A stretch of 64,000 bases of DNA, taken from assembly GCF_002968015.1 (NCBI RefSeq), contig NZ_PUIP01000011.1, forward strand, positions 62,001-126,000, read 5' to 3'. Below are positions 44,184 to 53,076 of this stretch, piece by piece (positions within the stretch are counted from its first letter, which is position 1; each line of letters opens with the position of its first letter). Under the pieces are notes generated by a model. It was given only the letters and a program-made list of their open reading frames with translations, was not told the DNA's origin and did not search any database. Made by a program: the position numbers and the translations under genes. This DNA comes from Massilia phosphatilytica. Lineage in GTDB: Bacteria > Pseudomonadota > Gammaproteobacteria > Burkholderiales > Burkholderiaceae_D.

Positions 44184-46307
44184 ATGAACGGTTTCAGATT
44201 GCCTCCCTGGCTGCAAAAGATCGGTGCCCGTGGCAACACGCTGGCGGCGCCGATCCTGATCATCCTGCTGCTGGCAATGATGATCCTGCCGTTGCCGGCA
44301 TTTGCGCTCGACCTGTTCTTCAGCTTTAACATCGCGATGTCCGTGATCGTGCTGCTGACGGCGCTGTACACCGTCAAGCCGCTCGATTTCATGGCCTTCC
44401 CGGCCGTGCTGCTCGTGACGACCATGCTGCGCCTGTCGCTGAACGTCGCGTCCACGCGCGTCGTGCTGACCGAGGGCCATACGGGCGGTGCCGCGGCGGG
44501 TAAGGTGATCGAAGCGTTCGGTCACTTCCTGATCGGCGGCAACTATACGGTCGGTCTCGTCGTCTTCATCATCCTCACCATCATCAACTTCACCGTCGTC
44601 ACCAAGGGTGCCGGCCGTATCGCCGAGGTGGGCGCACGCTTCGCCCTGGACGCGATGCCCGGCAAGCAGATGGCAATCGACGCCGACCTGAACGCTGGTT
44701 TGATCGGCGAACAGGACGCCAAGCGCCGGCGCTCGGAAGTGTCGATGGAAGCCGAGTTCTACGGCGCCATGGACGGTGCGTCGAAATACGTGCGCGGCGA
44801 CGCCGTGGCCGGCATTCTCGTTACCGTCATCAACGTCGTCGGCGGCCTGATCGTCGGTATGGTCCAGCATGACATGGGCTTCGCCGACGCGATCAAGAAC
44901 TACACGCTGCTGGCCATCGGTGACGGCCTCGTCGCGCAGATCCCGTCGCTGATCATCTCGATCGCGGCCGGTATGGTCGTCTCGCGCGTCGCCAGCGACA
45001 AGGACGTGGGCTCGCAGGTCGTCGGCCAGTTGTTCGCGAAACCGGAAGTGCTGTACATCACGGGCGGCATCATCGGCGGCATGGGCCTGATCCCGGGCAT
45101 GCCGAACCTCGTGTTCCTCCTGCTGGGCAGCACGCTGTTCGGCGGCGGCTATCTGCTCGAAAAGCGTCGCAAGAACATGCCGCCGGAGGAATTGCAAGGT
45201 GCGGCCGGCGGAGGCGGTCCCGCAGGCACGCCCGGCAGCGGGGCGGCGGCCACCACGCCCGCCGAGCAGGAAGAGGCGAGCTGGCAGGACGTCATGCCGG
45301 TCGACACCCTCGGCCTGGAAGTGGGCTACCGCCTGATCCCGCTCGTCGACAAGACGCAGAACGGCGAGCTGCTGAAGCGTATCAAGGGCATCCGCAAGAA
45401 GTTCGCGCAGGAAGTCGGCTTCCTGGCGCCGCCCGTGCACATCCGCGACAACCTGGAGCTGAAACCGTCGGCCTACCGCATCACGCTGAAGGGCGTCGAA
45501 GTGGGTAGCGGCGAGGCGATGAACGGCCAGTACCTGGCGATCAACCCGGGCATGGCGAGCGGCACGTTGCCCGGCCTCGTGACGACGGATCCCGCGTTCG
45601 GCCTGCCGGCCATCTGGATCGACGCCGCGCTGAAGGACGATGCGCAGAGCATGGGCTATACCGTCGTCGATGCCGGCACGGTCGTCGCCACGCACCTGAA
45701 CCACCTGATCACGACGCATGCGTCGGAACTGCTGGGCCGCATGGAAGTGCAGGCGCTGCTCGATCACCTGGCCAAGGATGCGCCGAAGCTGGTCGAGGAC
45801 CTGGTGCCGAAGTTCGTGTCTCTGTCGAACTTGCAGAAAGTGCTGCAGAACCTGCTGCAGGAAGGTGTGCACATCCGCGACATGCGCACGATCATCGAGA
45901 CGCTGTCCGAACATGCGGGCAGCACCCAGGATCCGAACGACCTGACGGCGCTGGTGCGCGTCGCGCTGGGCCGCGCCATCGTGCAGCAACTATTCCCGGG
46001 CACGAACGAACTGTCCGTGATGACCCTGGACAACCGCCTCGAGCGCCTGCTCGTGCAGGCCCTGAACGCGGGTGGCGACGGTACGGGTATCGAGCCCGGC
46101 CTGGCCGACACGATCGTCCAGCAGGCGGCCAATGCGACGCAGCAGCAGGAAGCGATGGGGCTGACGCCGGTGCTGCTCGTGCCAGGCCCGCTGCGCACGC
46201 TGTTGTCGCGCTTCCTGCGCCGCGCGTTGCCGCAACTCAAGGTGTTGTCGCATTCCGAGATTCCCGAATCGAAGACGATTCGGGTGACGAGCCTGGTTGG
46301 AACGTGA
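44184..46307 (+). CDS. flhA: Flagellar type III export component FlhA
   Basis: 707 aa, normal for FlhA. Eight membrane helices in the N-terminal half include the FHIPEP-family core (AFPAVLLVTTMLRLSLNVASTR, and GRIAEVGARFALDAMPGKQM). A Gly/Ala/Pro-rich linker lies near 335-370. The C-terminal cytoplasmic export-gate domain begins around EASWQDVMPVDTLGLEVGY. It has its own upstream promoter-like element. In most relatives flhF follows directly; here about 15 kb of polysaccharide genes intervene. Confidence 0.97.
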   Translation: MNGFRLPPWLQKIGARGNTLAAPILIILLLAMMILPLPAFALDLFFSFNIAMSVIVLLTALYTVKPLDFMAFPAVLLVTTMLRLSLNVASTRVVLTEGHTGGAAAGKVIEAFGHFLIGGNYTVGLVVFIILTIINFTVVTKGAGRIAEVGARFALDAMPGKQMAIDADLNAGLIGEQDAKRRRSEVSMEAEFYGAMDGASKYVRGDAVAGILVTVINVVGGLIVGMVQHDMGFADAIKNYTLLAIGDGLVAQIPSLIISIAAGMVVSRVASDKDVGSQVVGQLFAKPEVLYITGGIIGGMGLIPGMPNLVFLLLGSTLFGGGYLLEKRRKNMPPEELQGAAGGGGPAGTPGSGAAATTPAEQEEASWQDVMPVDTLGLEVGYRLIPLVDKTQNGELLKRIKGIRKKFAQEVGFLAPPVHIRDNLELKPSAYRITLKGVEVGSGEAMNGQYLAINPGMASGTLPGLVTTDPAFGLPAIWIDAALKDDAQSMGYTVVDAGTVVATHLNHLITTHASELLGRMEVQALLDHLAKDAPKLVEDLVPKFVSLSNLQKVLQNLLQEGVHIRDMRTIIETLSEHAGSTQDPNDLTALVRVALGRAIVQQLFPGTNELSVMTLDNRLERLLVQALNAGGDGTGIEPGLADTIVQQAANATQQQEAMGLTPVLLVPGPLRTLLSRFLRRALPQLKVLSHSEIPESKTIRVTSLVGT

Positions 46308-46310
46308 GTA

Positions 46311-46332
46311 ATTGTGACATGAACTTCACAAT
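46311..46332. repeat. Inverted repeat after flhA
   Basis: ATTGTGA (46311-46317) and TCACAAT (46326-46332) with an 8-nt spacer, just after the flhA stop. It is shaped like a dimeric regulator site for the downstream polysaccharide genes. Function unknown. Confidence 0.4.
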
Positions 46333-46425
46333 ATGAACGGAAAGTCAACCGTCGTTTTTTATTCAAAAACATATTTTCAGCTGGATGAAATTCTTGCATT
46401 CGAGTAAAATCGTTCAGTTGTGAAC

Positions 46426-46452
46426 ATGGCGCCGACCAACGGCGCCATTTCG
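46426..46452 (+). terminator. Hairpin at the flhA / polysaccharide part 2 border
   Basis: ATGGCGCC (46426-46433), 7-nt loop, GGCGCCAT (46441-46448), then TTTCGTATTTGTT. The T-tract is weak. It could terminate flhA transcription or attenuate the polysaccharide operon that begins 63 nt downstream. Confidence 0.5.
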
Positions 46453-46514
46453 TATTTGTTGCAAGTCCTCCGGACGCATTGGTACCGAGAGTAAACAACT
46501 CACGTGAGCAGAGT

Positions 46515-46835
46515 ATGACGCCAGAAGAGCAAACTCAATTCCGGCTGCTCCGCACGCTCGAGAAATATCCCGAATATAGCCAGCGTGAACTCGCGGAAGC
46601 GATCGGATTGAGTCTCGGACGTACAAATTATGTGATCAAGGCTTTGATCGAAAAAGGGTTGGTGAAAATCGGCCGGTTCCTGGCGTCCGACAAAAAAGTC
46701 GGCAAGACCGCATATCTGCTGACGCCCGCCGGGCTGCGCCTCAGGATGGATCTGACTCAGGAGTATATCGAGCGCAAGAAGCAAGAATACGAAGCGCTGA
46801 AGACCGAGCTTGAAGCACTGGAACGTGAAGCGTGA
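46515..46835 (+). CDS. MarR-family EPS-associated transcriptional regulator
   Basis: 106 aa. A winged helix-turn-helix (about 4-75) carries SQRELAEAIGLSLGRTNYVIKALIEKG as the recognition region, then a short charged coiled coil (80-106). The size and pattern match the small MarR-like proteins found at the start of exopolysaccharide/O-antigen operons. It is first in polysaccharide part 2 and probably controls it. The ATG at 46515 is preferred to the upstream in-frame start at 46479. Confidence 0.88.
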   Translation: MTPEEQTQFRLLRTLEKYPEYSQRELAEAIGLSLGRTNYVIKALIEKGLVKIGRFLASDKKVGKTAYLLTPAGLRLRMDLTQEYIERKKQEYEALKTELEALEREA

Positions 46836-46884
46836 CGTGCCGCCGGGTGTCGATATACGTGTTTTATGTAATGTATTGGAATAA

Positions 46885-47883
46885 ATGCCATTAATTCGTT
46901 TGAGCAACGGAGTTGCTTTTCCTGCCGACTCGGCGGAATCTTTCCTCGATGCTGCGACGCGGGCAGGCGTAACCATGGCCTACAGCTGCCGGAATGGTCG
47001 CTGCAGCAGCTGTAAATGCAAATTGCTGCATGGAAATACCGTGGCGCTCAGCGACGAACTGGGGCTGAGCGAGCAGGAAAAGGCCGACGGGTGGATCCTC
47101 GGCTGCGTCCGTGCCGCCGGCGACGGTGACGTCATGCTGGAGACCGAGGACTTCGGCGGTATCCATCCGCCTGTCGCACGCACGGTTCCTTGCCGGATCC
47201 ATTCGCTGACGTTGTTGTCGGCGGATGTGATGAAAGTCGTCTTGCGCCTTCCTCCCACAGTCGATTTTGCGTTCCTGCCCGGTCAGTACGTCGACGTCAT
47301 CGGACAACATGGCGTACGGCGCAGCTATTCGCTGGCCAGCGGGCCGGCACCCGACAAGCTCATCGAATTGCATATCCGCGCCGTTCCCGGCGGTGCAATG
47401 AGCGATTACTGGTTCAATCGCGCCAAGGAAAACGATCTGTTGCGCGTGAATGGCCCCCTCGGTACCTTCTTCCTGCGCCATGCCGGCGGGCGCGATCTCG
47501 TGTTCCTCGCCACGGGCACCGGCATCGCACCCGTCAAGGCCATCCTGGAAAGCATCGACTTGCTGCCGGAAGGCGAGCGCCCGCGCTCGATCACCCTGTA
47601 CTGGGGCGGGCGTACGCCGGCTGACCTGTATTGGGATGGCGCCGGCATCAAGGCGGCTTACCGGCACGTTCCGGTACTGTCCCGTGCAGGGGACGGTTGG
47701 ACCGGAGGCCGAGGCTACGTGCAGGACGCGTGCCTGGCAGACGGATTCGACTTTGCACGCGCCATCGTTTACGCTTGCGGCTCCGATGCGATGATCCATT
47801 CGGCCAAGGCATTGCTCGTCAATGCTGGCTTGCCTGAGCGCTGTTTCTATTCAGACGCATTTGTCTGTTCCGCTTCTATTTAA
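46885..47883 (+). CDS. ascD: CDP-6-deoxy-delta-3,4-glucoseen reductase (E3)
   Basis: 332 aa. An N-terminal plant-type ferredoxin domain has [2Fe-2S] ligands C35, C40, C43 and C74 (SCRNGRCSSCKC, GCVRAAGDG). An FNR-type reductase domain follows with the FAD motif RRSYSLAS and NAD-binding LATGTGIAPVKA. It passes electrons from NADH to the E1 dehydratase (RfbH, 49757) to complete C3 deoxygenation of CDP-4-keto-6-deoxyglucose. It is also called RfbI or DdhD in O-antigen clusters. Neighbouring rfbF/G/H genes support this over a generic oxygenase reductase. Confidence 0.92.
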   Translation: MPLIRLSNGVAFPADSAESFLDAATRAGVTMAYSCRNGRCSSCKCKLLHGNTVALSDELGLSEQEKADGWILGCVRAAGDGDVMLETEDFGGIHPPVARTVPCRIHSLTLLSADVMKVVLRLPPTVDFAFLPGQYVDVIGQHGVRRSYSLASGPAPDKLIELHIRAVPGGAMSDYWFNRAKENDLLRVNGPLGTFFLRHAGGRDLVFLATGTGIAPVKAILESIDLLPEGERPRSITLYWGGRTPADLYWDGAGIKAAYRHVPVLSRAGDGWTGGRGYVQDACLADGFDFARAIVYACGSDAMIHSAKALLVNAGLPERCFYSDAFVCSASI

Positions 47884-47901
47884 TCAAGTCTAAGTTCACT
47901 C

Positions 47902-48675
47902 ATGAAAGCAGTCATCCTAGCAGGCGGGCTCGGCACGCGCCTGAGCGAAGAAACTTCCACGCGACCGAAACCGATGGTCGAAATCGGTGGGAAGCCCATC
48001 CTCTGGCACATCATGAAGATGTATTCGTACCACGGCATCCACGATTTCGTGATCTGCTGCGGCTACAAGGGCTACGTGATCAAGGAGTATTTTGCGAACT
48101 ACTTCCTGCACATGTCGGACGTCACGTTCGACATGCGCTCGAACGAGATGCACGTCCACGAGAAGCGCGCCGAACCTTGGAAGGTGACGCTGGTGGATAC
48201 GGGCGATGATTCGATGACCGGCGGCCGCCTCGGGCGCGTCGCGGAGCACGTGAAGAACGAGGAAGCGTTCTGCTTCACCTATGGCGACGGCGTCGGCGAC
48301 ATCGACATCTCGGCCACGATCGAATTCCACCGCAAGCACGGCAAGTATGCAACGCTGACGTCGACGTATCCGCCGGGCCGTTTTGGTGCCATCGATATTC
48401 ATGATCGCCAGGTCATGAGCTTCAAGGAAAAGCCGAAAGGCGACGGCGCGATGATCAACGGTGGCTTCTTCGTGTTGTCGCCGAAGGTGCTGAATTATAT
48501 CGACGGCGATGCAACCGTCTGGGAGCAGCAGCCCCTGATGCAACTTGCCGCCGACGGCCAGCTGATGGCCTACGAGCACCACGGGTTCTGGCAACCGATG
48601 GATACCCTGCGCGACAAGCACATGCTGGAAGAGCTGTGGGCCAACGGTGAAGCACCATGGAAGAAGTGGGAGTGA
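47902..48675 (+). CDS. rfbF: Glucose-1-phosphate cytidylyltransferase
   Basis: 257 aa, the exact family size. The signature is MKAVILAGGLGTRLSEETST then RPKPMVEIGGKPILWHIMK, with CFTYGDGVGDIDI and SFKEKPKGDGAMINGGFFV. It makes CDP-glucose, the first committed step of the CDP-dideoxyhexose pathway. It ends 2 nt before rfbG. Confidence 0.96.
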   Translation: MKAVILAGGLGTRLSEETSTRPKPMVEIGGKPILWHIMKMYSYHGIHDFVICCGYKGYVIKEYFANYFLHMSDVTFDMRSNEMHVHEKRAEPWKVTLVDTGDDSMTGGRLGRVAEHVKNEEAFCFTYGDGVGDIDISATIEFHRKHGKYATLTSTYPPGRFGAIDIHDRQVMSFKEKPKGDGAMINGGFFVLSPKVLNYIDGDATVWEQQPLMQLAADGQLMAYEHHGFWQPMDTLRDKHMLEELWANGEAPWKKWE

Positions 48676-48677
48676 CC

Positions 48678-49742
48678 ATGGTCCAGGTGAATCCGCGATT
48701 CTGGCAAGGCAAGCGTGTATTTCTGACCGGTCATACCGGCTTCAAGGGCAGCTGGCTCAGCCTGTGGCTCCAGTCGATGGGCGCGCAGGTGCACGGCTTC
48801 GCCCTCAACCCGCCGAGCGAGCCCTCGCTGTTCGACGAAGCGAAAGTGGCGCAGGGAATGACCAGCACGATCGGCGACGTGCGCGATTACGAGGCGGTAC
48901 TCGCGGCGATGCAGGCGTGCGCGCCGGACATCGTGCTGCACCTTGCCGCCCAGCCGCTGGTGCGCTACTCGTACCAGGCGCCGGTGGAAACGTATGCCAC
49001 CAACGTGATGGGTACCGTGCATGTGCTGGAAGCGGCGCGCCAGGTCGGTGGCGTACGCGCCATCGTCAATGTGACCACCGACAAGTGCTACGAAAACCGC
49101 GAATGGGTCTGGGGCTACCGTGAAGATGAGCCCATGGGCGGCTACGATCCGTACAGCAACAGCAAGGGCTGCTCGGAACTGGTCACGAGCGCCTATCGCC
49201 GCTCCTTTTTCCAGGCGGGAGACATTGCGCTCGGTTCAGCCCGCGCGGGCAATGTCATCGGCGGTGGCGATTGGGCACTGGACCGGCTGGTGCCGGACAT
49301 CCTGCGCGCACTCGAGGCGCAGCAGCCCGTCGTGATCCGCAATCCGCACTCGACCCGTCCGTGGCAGCACGTCCTCGAGCCCTTGTCCGGTTACCTGGTG
49401 CTGGCCGAAAAGCTGTTCACCGAAGGGCAAGCCTACGCCGAGGGATGGAATTTCGGTCCCCAGGACGATGATGCGCGACCGGTCCAATGGATCGTCGAAC
49501 GCATGGTCGAGGGCTGGGGCAACGACGGCAGCTGGCACCTCGACGGCGGCCAGCATCCGCATGAGGCCAATTACCTGAAGCTGGATATTTCGAAAGCGCG
49601 CGCCCGCCTGGACTGGAAGCCGCGCTGGGATCTGGCCATGACTCTCGAACGGATCATTACCTGGCACCGGGCATGGCTGGCCGGTGAGGATGTCCGCGCA
49701 CTCTGCCTGCGCCAGATCGAACAATACAGCACAACCGCATAA
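48678..49742 (+). CDS. rfbG: CDP-glucose 4,6-dehydratase
   Basis: 354 aa from the ATG at 48678; an in-frame start at 48657 would overlap rfbF. It is an extended SDR with the NAD motif GHTGFKGSWLS, followed by TTDKCYENREW, the catalytic YSNSKGCSELV and RAGNVIGGGDWALDRLVPD. It converts CDP-glucose to CDP-4-keto-6-deoxyglucose. rfbH follows after 14 nt. Confidence 0.96.
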   Translation: MVQVNPRFWQGKRVFLTGHTGFKGSWLSLWLQSMGAQVHGFALNPPSEPSLFDEAKVAQGMTSTIGDVRDYEAVLAAMQACAPDIVLHLAAQPLVRYSYQAPVETYATNVMGTVHVLEAARQVGGVRAIVNVTTDKCYENREWVWGYREDEPMGGYDPYSNSKGCSELVTSAYRRSFFQAGDIALGSARAGNVIGGGDWALDRLVPDILRALEAQQPVVIRNPHSTRPWQHVLEPLSGYLVLAEKLFTEGQAYAEGWNFGPQDDDARPVQWIVERMVEGWGNDGSWHLDGGQHPHEANYLKLDISKARARLDWKPRWDLAMTLERIITWHRAWLAGEDVRALCLRQIEQYSTTA

Positions 49743-49756
49743 GCATAGGAACCATT

Positions 49757-51103
49757 ATGAGTACTACTTCCACCGTCCAGTTCGTCGCGAAATCGCCCGA
49801 AGCCATCCGTCGCGAGATCGCGGCCCTCGTTGATCAGTACGCCGAAATCGTTTATGCGCCCCGTCCGTTCGTGCCGGGTGAAACGCCGGTACCGGTGTCC
49901 GGCAAGGTGATCGGCGCCGCCGAGCTGAAGAACATGGTCGAGGCAAGCCTGGACGGCTGGCTCACCACGGGCCGCTTCAACGCGGAATTCGAGCAGCGCC
50001 TGGCTGCCTATCTTGGCGTCAAGCACCTGATCACCGTGAATTCCGGTTCGTCCGCCAACCTCGTCGCTTTCTCGACGCTGACGTCGCCGCGCCTGGGCGA
50101 GCGCGCGATCAAACGCGGCGATGAAGTGATCGGCGTGGCTGCCGGCTTCCCGACGACCGTCAACCCGATCTTGCAGTTCGGCGCCGTGCCTGTGTTCGTC
50201 GACGTGGACCTGGCCACGCACAACATCGACGCTTCCAAGATCGAGGCGGCGATCTCGCCCAAGACCAAGGCGATCATGCTGGCACACTCGCTGGGCAACC
50301 CGTTCAATCTGGAAGTGGTGACGGCACTGTGCAAGAAGTACAACCTGTGGCTCGTCGAAGACTGCTGCGATGCGCTGGGTGCGACCTATAACGGGCAACT
50401 GGTCGGCACGTTCGGCGATATCGCCACGCTGAGCTTCTACCCGGCGCACCACATCACGATGGGCGAGGGCGGTGCAGTCTTCACCAACAACGCCGAACTG
50501 AAGCTGATCGCCGAATCCTTCCGCGACTGGGGCCGCGATTGCTACTGCCCACCGGGCAAGGACAATACCTGCAACAAGCGTTTCTGCTGGAAGCTGGGCG
50601 ATCTGCCGGAGGGCTACGATCACAAGTACACGTACAGCCATCTGGGCTACAACCTCAAGATCTCGGACATGCAGGCCGCTTGCGCGCTGGCCCAGCTCGA
50701 CCGTCTGGATGAATTCATCGCGGCCCGCAAGAGCAACTTCGCGTACCTGAAAGACCGCCTGAAGTCGTGCGAGGAATTCCTGCACTTGCCGGAAGCGACC
50801 CCGAATTCCGATCCGTCGTGGTTCGGCTTCCCGGTCGTCCTGAAGGAATCGTCGGGTATCCAGCGTGTGGACCTGCTGAATTACCTGGACCAGAACAAGA
50901 TCGCGACGCGACTGCTGTTTGCCGGTAACCTGACGCGCCAACCCTACATGATCGGTCAGAATTACCGCGTCAGCGGCGAGCTGACCAATACCGACGTCGT
51001 GATGAACCAGACGTTCTGGCTCGGCACCTTCCCGGCGCTGACGACCGAACACCTGGACTATATCGCCGTCAAGCTGGAAGAATTCTTCGGCTTGAATTTC
51101 TGA
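49757..51103 (+). CDS. rfbH: CDP-4-keto-6-deoxyglucose 3-dehydratase (E1)
   Basis: 448 aa DegT/AHBA-fold PMP enzyme. The usual PLP-binding Lys is replaced by His (H231 in SFYPAHHITMGEGG), the hallmark of E1 dehydratases. Four Cys in the loop DCYCPPGKDNTCNKRFC (C262, C264, C272, C277) should hold the [2Fe-2S] cluster. With the AscD-type reductase it removes the C3 hydroxyl to give the 3,6-dideoxy-4-ketosugar. The length matches RfbH of Salmonella and Yersinia. Confidence 0.95.
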   Translation: MSTTSTVQFVAKSPEAIRREIAALVDQYAEIVYAPRPFVPGETPVPVSGKVIGAAELKNMVEASLDGWLTTGRFNAEFEQRLAAYLGVKHLITVNSGSSANLVAFSTLTSPRLGERAIKRGDEVIGVAAGFPTTVNPILQFGAVPVFVDVDLATHNIDASKIEAAISPKTKAIMLAHSLGNPFNLEVVTALCKKYNLWLVEDCCDALGATYNGQLVGTFGDIATLSFYPAHHITMGEGGAVFTNNAELKLIAESFRDWGRDCYCPPGKDNTCNKRFCWKLGDLPEGYDHKYTYSHLGYNLKISDMQAACALAQLDRLDEFIAARKSNFAYLKDRLKSCEEFLHLPEATPNSDPSWFGFPVVLKESSGIQRVDLLNYLDQNKIATRLLFAGNLTRQPYMIGQNYRVSGELTNTDVVMNQTFWLGTFPALTTEHLDYIAVKLEEFFGLNF

Positions 51104-51120
51104 ACTTGCCGGAACGTTCA

Positions 51121-51996
51121 ATGAAGATTCTGTTGACCGGGGCCAGCGGTTTTCTCGGGAGTGCCCTGGCGCGCCGCCTGCGCCACGACGGTCACGACGT
51201 GATCCTGCTGGCGCGTGCGAACTCCCGTTTGTGGCGCATGGGCGACGAGGCCGGCGACTTCCACGTCGTGCGCCCTGAAGGCGGCGCCGAGCTCAGGTCG
51301 CTGGTTGCGGAAATCGATCCGGATGCGGTCGTGCATACCGCGTGCGCCTACGGACGTCGCGACGAAACGTTGGACGACATCCTCGCTGCCAATGTCGGGC
51401 TGGGCCTGTCCATCCTGCAAGTGCTCGAGGCGCGCGAGCGACCGACGCTGTTCCTGAATACGGGAACCGTGCTCGAGCCGAGCGTGAATGCGTATTCGTT
51501 GAGCAAGAACCAGTTTTCCGACTGGGGGCGCCTGGTGGCAGAGCGGACGGCAGGGAAAGTGCAGTTCATCAATGTGCTCCTGCAGCATATGTACGGTCCG
51601 CACGACGACGCCACCAAATTCACGACGCATGTGGTACGGGCATGCAAACGCGGCGAAGCGGCCCTGCAACTGACTGCGGGCGAACAGAAGCGCGATTTCA
51701 TCTACATCGATGATGTGACGAGCGCATACGCGGCGCTGCTTGCGCAGGCGGCCACCCTGCCGCCGGTGCTCGACGTCGAGGTGGGTACCGGCCAGGCGCC
51801 GCAAGTCCGTGAATTCGTCGAGACCGTGAAGCGTGTGACGGGCGCCGCGACCGAGCTGCAGTTCGGGGCCGTGCCTTACCGCGCCAACGAAGCGATGCAC
51901 TGCCAGGCCGACATCGCGCTGATGCGCAGCCTGGGATGGAGCCCGGAATTCGACCTGGAAGCCGGACTGAAAAAGACAATCGAACTGGAGTTTTGA
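51121..51996 (+). CDS. NAD-dependent epimerase/reductase, probable CDP-paratose synthase (RfbS-like)
   Basis: 291 aa from the ATG at 51121 (a TTG at 51106 is less likely). It is an SDR with TGASGFLGSALARRL (6-20) and a catalytic YSLSKNQFSDWGR segment. FIYIDDVTSAY is typical of extended SDRs. By position it should reduce CDP-3,6-dideoxy-4-ketohexose at C4. Because a CDP-tyvelose epimerase gene follows, the likely product is CDP-paratose rather than CDP-abequose. Specificity cannot be read from sequence alone. The next gene starts directly after its stop. Confidence 0.8.
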   Translation: MKILLTGASGFLGSALARRLRHDGHDVILLARANSRLWRMGDEAGDFHVVRPEGGAELRSLVAEIDPDAVVHTACAYGRRDETLDDILAANVGLGLSILQVLEARERPTLFLNTGTVLEPSVNAYSLSKNQFSDWGRLVAERTAGKVQFINVLLQHMYGPHDDATKFTTHVVRACKRGEAALQLTAGEQKRDFIYIDDVTSAYAALLAQAATLPPVLDVEVGTGQAPQVREFVETVKRVTGAATELQFGAVPYRANEAMHCQADIALMRSLGWSPEFDLEAGLKKTIELEF

Positions 51997-53031
51997 ATGA
52001 AATTACTCATTACGGGCGGCTGTGGCTTCCTCGGTAGTAACCTGGCTGCGGCGGCGATCTCGCAAGGCGTCGAACTGTGCGTGTTCGATAACCTGTATCG
52101 CCAGGGATCGCAGGATAACCTGGTCTGGCTGCGTGGCCTGGGGAAGTTTGAATTCGTCCATGGCGACATTCGTAATGCCAATGACGTGGAACGGACCGTG
52201 TCCGCTTTCGTCCCGGACGCCGTATTCCACCTGGCTGGCCAGGTTGCCATGACGACGTCGATCGCAAACCCGCGCATGGATTTCGAGGTCAATGCCCTGG
52301 GTACCCTGAACCTGCTGGAAGCCGTGCGCAAGCACGCGCCCGAGGCCGGGATCATTTATTCGTCCACCAACAAGGTGTACGGCGACCTGGAGCAATACCG
52401 CTACGAGGAGACGGCAACGCGCTACAGCTGCATCGACCATCCGAAAGGATTCGATGAGCAGACGCATCTCGATTTCCATTCGCCGTACGGCTGCTCGAAA
52501 GGGGCCGCGGACCAGTATCTGCTCGACTACAACCGCATTTTCGGCCTGAACACGATCGTATTCCGTCACTCGTCCATGTATGGTGGCCGCCAGTTTGCCA
52601 CTGCTGACCAGGGCTGGATCGGCTGGTTCTGCCGCATGGCTGTCGAGACGAAGCAGGGCCAGCGCACGGAGCCGTTCACGATCTGCGGCAACGGCAAGCA
52701 GGTGCGCGACGTGCTGCATGGCGAAGATATGGTCGACCTCTACTTCAAGGCGGCCGCCAAGGCGACCGAACTCGGCGGTAACGTGTTCAACATCGGCGGC
52801 GGCATCGACAACAGCCTCTCGCTCCTGGAACTGTTCGGCATGCTCGAGGGCCAGATCGGCCGCAAGCTGGACTATCGCGAGATTCCGGTGCGGGAAAGCG
52901 ACCAGCGCTTCTTTGTCGCGGACATCGAAAAAGCGAAACGCCTGATCGGCTGGGAACCGCGCGTCGGTTCGTCCGAAGGCATCCGGCGCATGCTGGAATG
53001 GTCGACGCAGATGATGACGGGAGCGCGCTGA
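51997..53031 (+). CDS. rfbE: CDP-paratose 2-epimerase (CDP-tyvelose epimerase)
   Basis: 344 aa, close to the 338 aa of Salmonella RfbE. The SDR motif is TGGCGFLGSNLAAAA. FDNLYRQGSQDNLVWL and the catalytic region SPYGCSKGAADQYLLDYNRIFGL are characteristic, as are RHSSMYGGRQFATADQGWIGWF and GNGKQVRDVLHGEDM. It inverts C2 of CDP-paratose to give CDP-tyvelose. It completes a full pathway from glucose-1-phosphate within 46.9-53.0 kb. Confidence 0.92.
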   Translation: MKLLITGGCGFLGSNLAAAAISQGVELCVFDNLYRQGSQDNLVWLRGLGKFEFVHGDIRNANDVERTVSAFVPDAVFHLAGQVAMTTSIANPRMDFEVNALGTLNLLEAVRKHAPEAGIIYSSTNKVYGDLEQYRYEETATRYSCIDHPKGFDEQTHLDFHSPYGCSKGAADQYLLDYNRIFGLNTIVFRHSSMYGGRQFATADQGWIGWFCRMAVETKQGQRTEPFTICGNGKQVRDVLHGEDMVDLYFKAAAKATELGGNVFNIGGGIDNSLSLLELFGMLEGQIGRKLDYREIPVRESDQRFFVADIEKAKRLIGWEPRVGSSEGIRRMLEWSTQMMTGAR

Positions 53032-53076
53032 ATTGCGCGTCGTCTGCCACGCCAGCTTTAACGGGTCCGTTCCGGC

